DNA of 5,974 nucleotides from assembly GCA_900313765.1 (NCBI GenBank), contig OMSN01000107.1:1-5974 (forward strand), read 5' to 3'. The stretch is from an uncultured Eubacteriales bacterium. Its GTDB lineage: Bacteria; Bacillota; Clostridia; Lachnospirales; Lachnospiraceae. The notes below the pieces were generated by a model, which saw only the letters and a program-made list of their open reading frames with translations, was not told where the DNA came from and made no database searches. Shown here piece after piece: positions 4,594 to 5,974 of this stretch (the stretch's first letter is position 1; each line of letters starts with the position of its first letter). Both the position numbers and the translations under genes were made by a program.

Positions 4594-5235
4594 AGCAAAA
4601 ACAGGAGCTTATTGAAGAAGAGCGGTAAAAAACATCCTCAGAAGGGGGATTACGGGTACTATTCTTACGAGAAAAAACGCAGGGTCGCTATTGTGGCCTT
4701 CCTGCTTGGTGTGTGCCTGCTCGTCTTTTTTACCGGTCTGATCATGACCGGCACCAGAAAGAACCTGTTTACCCTTGTGGCGATCCTCGGCGTGCTGCCC
4801 ACTGCAAAATGGGCGACCTCCATGATCATGATCCTGCTTCAGAAACCGGTGGACCGGAAGGTTTATGATGTGACCGAACAGATCGCGGGGGATCTGACCC
4901 ATGGCTTTGAACTGTGCGTCACTGCCTATGAAGGGCGGCTCTCTCTGGATGCAGTAGTGGTATGCGGCAACAGCATCGCGGCCTATTCCAGTGCTGAAAA
5001 GGGAAGATTTGAATTCATGGAGACCCATATGCGCAAGATCATCCATGGAAACGGGCTGGGCAATCCGGCGCTGAAGATCTTCCGAAGGTTCGATCAGTAT
5101 CAGGAAAGGATCACGCAGCTGGCCTCGGATCCGGAACGCTACCGGGAAGGCCTGCGCTATGTTCCGGATGAACAGCATGAAGGAGAGACCAGGGACGAAG
5201 CAGTCCTTCGCATCATCAAGAGCATATCCATCTGA
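4591..5235 (+). CDS. Small membrane protein with two N-terminal helices, function unknown
   Basis: A 214-residue protein that I cannot assign to a characterised family. It starts at TTG. Residues 1-31 are strongly basic and Tyr-rich (KKSGKKH, YGYYSYEKKRR). Two hydrophobic segments follow, at about 32-54 and 59-83. The second contains the polar motif GVLPTAKWATS (67-77), which looks like a conserved turn or kink. The remaining 130 residues are soluble, mixed in charge, and include LDAVVVCGNSIAAYSS (118-133). The basic residues before helix 1 predict the N-terminus inside. With two helices, the C-terminal domain would also be cytoplasmic, so the protein would be a membrane hairpin with a cytosolic domain. 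The stop is 26 bases before the RluA-family gene, so joint transcription is likely. Nothing suggests transport or enzymatic motifs. Confidence 0.8.
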   Translation: MSKNRSLLKKSGKKHPQKGDYGYYSYEKKRRVAIVAFLLGVCLLVFFTGLIMTGTRKNLFTLVAILGVLPTAKWATSMIMILLQKPVDRKVYDVTEQIAGDLTHGFELCVTAYEGRLSLDAVVVCGNSIAAYSSAEKGRFEFMETHMRKIIHGNGLGNPALKIFRRFDQYQERITQLASDPERYREGLRYVPDEQHEGETRDEAVLRIIKSISI

Positions 5236-5248
5236 CACAGGTACAGTA

Positions 5249-5264
5249 CGAGGCGATTGGATTG
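5249..5264 (+). promoter_or_regulatory. Ribosome binding site for the TTG start of the RluA-family gene
   Basis: CGAGG (5249-5253) lies 8 bases before TTG (5262-5264). The site is weaker than others in the window. The TTG places the S4-like motif RLDRLL at residues 14-19, as in relatives; the first in-frame ATG comes only at residue 34, inside the S4 domain. Confidence 0.6.
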
Positions 5265-5974
5265 AAAGAGATCATCATAACTTCCCAGGAAGAGGGGCAG
5301 AGGCTGGACCGCCTTCTGCAGAGGTATCTGTCGAATGCTTCTTCCGGTTTCCTCTATAAGATGCTCCGGAAGAAGAATATTACCCTGAACGGCAGGAAAG
5401 CAGACGGAACGGAAAAACTGGTGCAGGGGGATACGATCCGTTTGTTTTTTGCAGACGAAACGCTCAGAAAGTTCACCGGCCAGAAAGAAGAAGTCCGGTA
5501 TCCGGAGACGAATCTGGATATTGTCTATGAGGACGATCACATACTGCTGATCAACAAACCTGCCGGGATGCTGAGTCAGAAAGCGGAACCTACTGACGTA
5601 TCCTTAAATGAATATGCGATCGGCTATCTGCTTCATACAGGTGCCGTCACACCAGAGAGTCTCGCGGTGGTGAAGCCCTCTGTGTGCAACCGGCTGGACC
5701 GCAATACCAGCGGGATCGTTGCTGTGGGGAAATCATCAGCAGGCCTCAGGGAGCTGTCCGCCATGTTCCGTGACCGGACCGTGCACAAGTTCTATCTCAC
5801 TCTGGTCATCGGAAGGATCGACCGGGAGGCAGTGATTGACGGGGTCCTGTTCAAGGATGAGAAGACCAATACGGTCACTGTGAAGAAAGTGGAGGAAGGC
5901 ATGGACAGCGATCCTGCAGGACAGCGGATCTGCACACGCTATGTGCCTGTCGCTCACAGGTCAGACTCGGATGT
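5262..5974 (+). CDS. RluA/RluC-family 23S rRNA pseudouridine synthase, 5' part
   Basis: The frame is open from TTG 5262 to the window edge: 237 complete codons, of about 300 expected. The predicted protein isomerises uridines in rRNA, most likely 23S. An N-terminal S4-like RNA-binding domain spans about 13-63 (RLDRLLQRYL, MLRKKNITLNGRKADG, GDTIRLFF). The catalytic domain begins with VYEDDHILLINKPAGML (88-104). The family signature is CNRLDRNTSGIVAVGK (142-157), with the catalytic Asp146, followed by the KFYLTLVIGR strand (176-185). This is the RluA-type HRLDxxTSG motif with Asn instead of His, which places it in a different family from the RsuA-type enzyme upstream. RluC, RluD and RluA cannot be separated from this fragment. 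No internal stops or frameshifts are seen. Confidence 0.9.
   Translation, partial: MKEIIITSQEEGQRLDRLLQRYLSNASSGFLYKMLRKKNITLNGRKADGTEKLVQGDTIRLFFADETLRKFTGQKEEVRYPETNLDIVYEDDHILLINKPAGMLSQKAEPTDVSLNEYAIGYLLHTGAVTPESLAVVKPSVCNRLDRNTSGIVAVGKSSAGLRELSAMFRDRTVHKFYLTLVIGRIDREAVIDGVLFKDEKTNTVTVKKVEEGMDSDPAGQRICTRYVPVAHRSDSD

Noticed and set aside
1..5974. A mobile element, phage, toxin-antitoxin, defence system or CRISPR array
   Set aside because: No transposase, integrase, nuclease, toxin-like pair, terminal inverted repeats or spaced repeats are visible. All genes look like core or housekeeping genes.

Overview
The window reads as an ordinary chromosomal stretch of a Gram-positive, anaerobe-type Firmicute, most likely class Clostridia and probably Lachnospiraceae-like. 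This placement is an inference. It rests on mid-range GC content, strong AGGAGG-type ribosome binding sites, frequent TTG starts, an extended -10 promoter, and the gene set (a methylglyoxal-synthase-like gene, rsmD and coaD, then a soluble coiled-coil gene). Every supported gene lies on the + strand. I see no mobile element, CRISPR array, tRNA or rRNA.

Layout. Positions 1-528 hold the 3' part of a 1-phosphofructokinase gene (fruK), closed by a clear rho-independent terminator at 543-582. A new unit starts at an extended -10 promoter (579-607). It contains a divergent methylglyoxal-synthase-like gene (649-1053), rsmD (1055-1609, TTG start, 1-base gap), coaD (1616-2095) and a 206-residue coiled-coil protein of unknown role (2174-2794). 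A strong GC-rich hairpin (2834-2865) precedes an RsuA-type rRNA pseudouridine synthase with an unusual insertion (2903-3760). After a 140-base gap with alternative inverted repeats comes a HAD-family phosphatase/phosphomutase (3901-4545). Then come a small two-helix membrane protein of unknown function (4591-5235, TTG start) and the 5' part of an RluA/RluC-type pseudouridine synthase (5262 to the window edge, TTG start).

Functionally the window mixes sugar catabolism (fruK, mgsA-like), rRNA modification (rsmD m2G methylation and two pseudouridine synthases of different families) and coenzyme A synthesis (coaD). Tight spacing suggests co-transcription within 649-2794 and probably within 3901 onward, but no shared pathway joins them.

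The most interesting points are these. The methylglyoxal-synthase homologue has lost or changed most of the catalytic residues known from E. coli MgsA. A sharply AT-rich patch lies inside coaD, which suggests mosaic origin. About 50 extra residues lie between the catalytic core and the C-terminal motif of the RsuA-type enzyme. An open in-frame stretch of 21 codons follows the coaD stop. I do not see convincing evidence of a wholly new multi-gene system.
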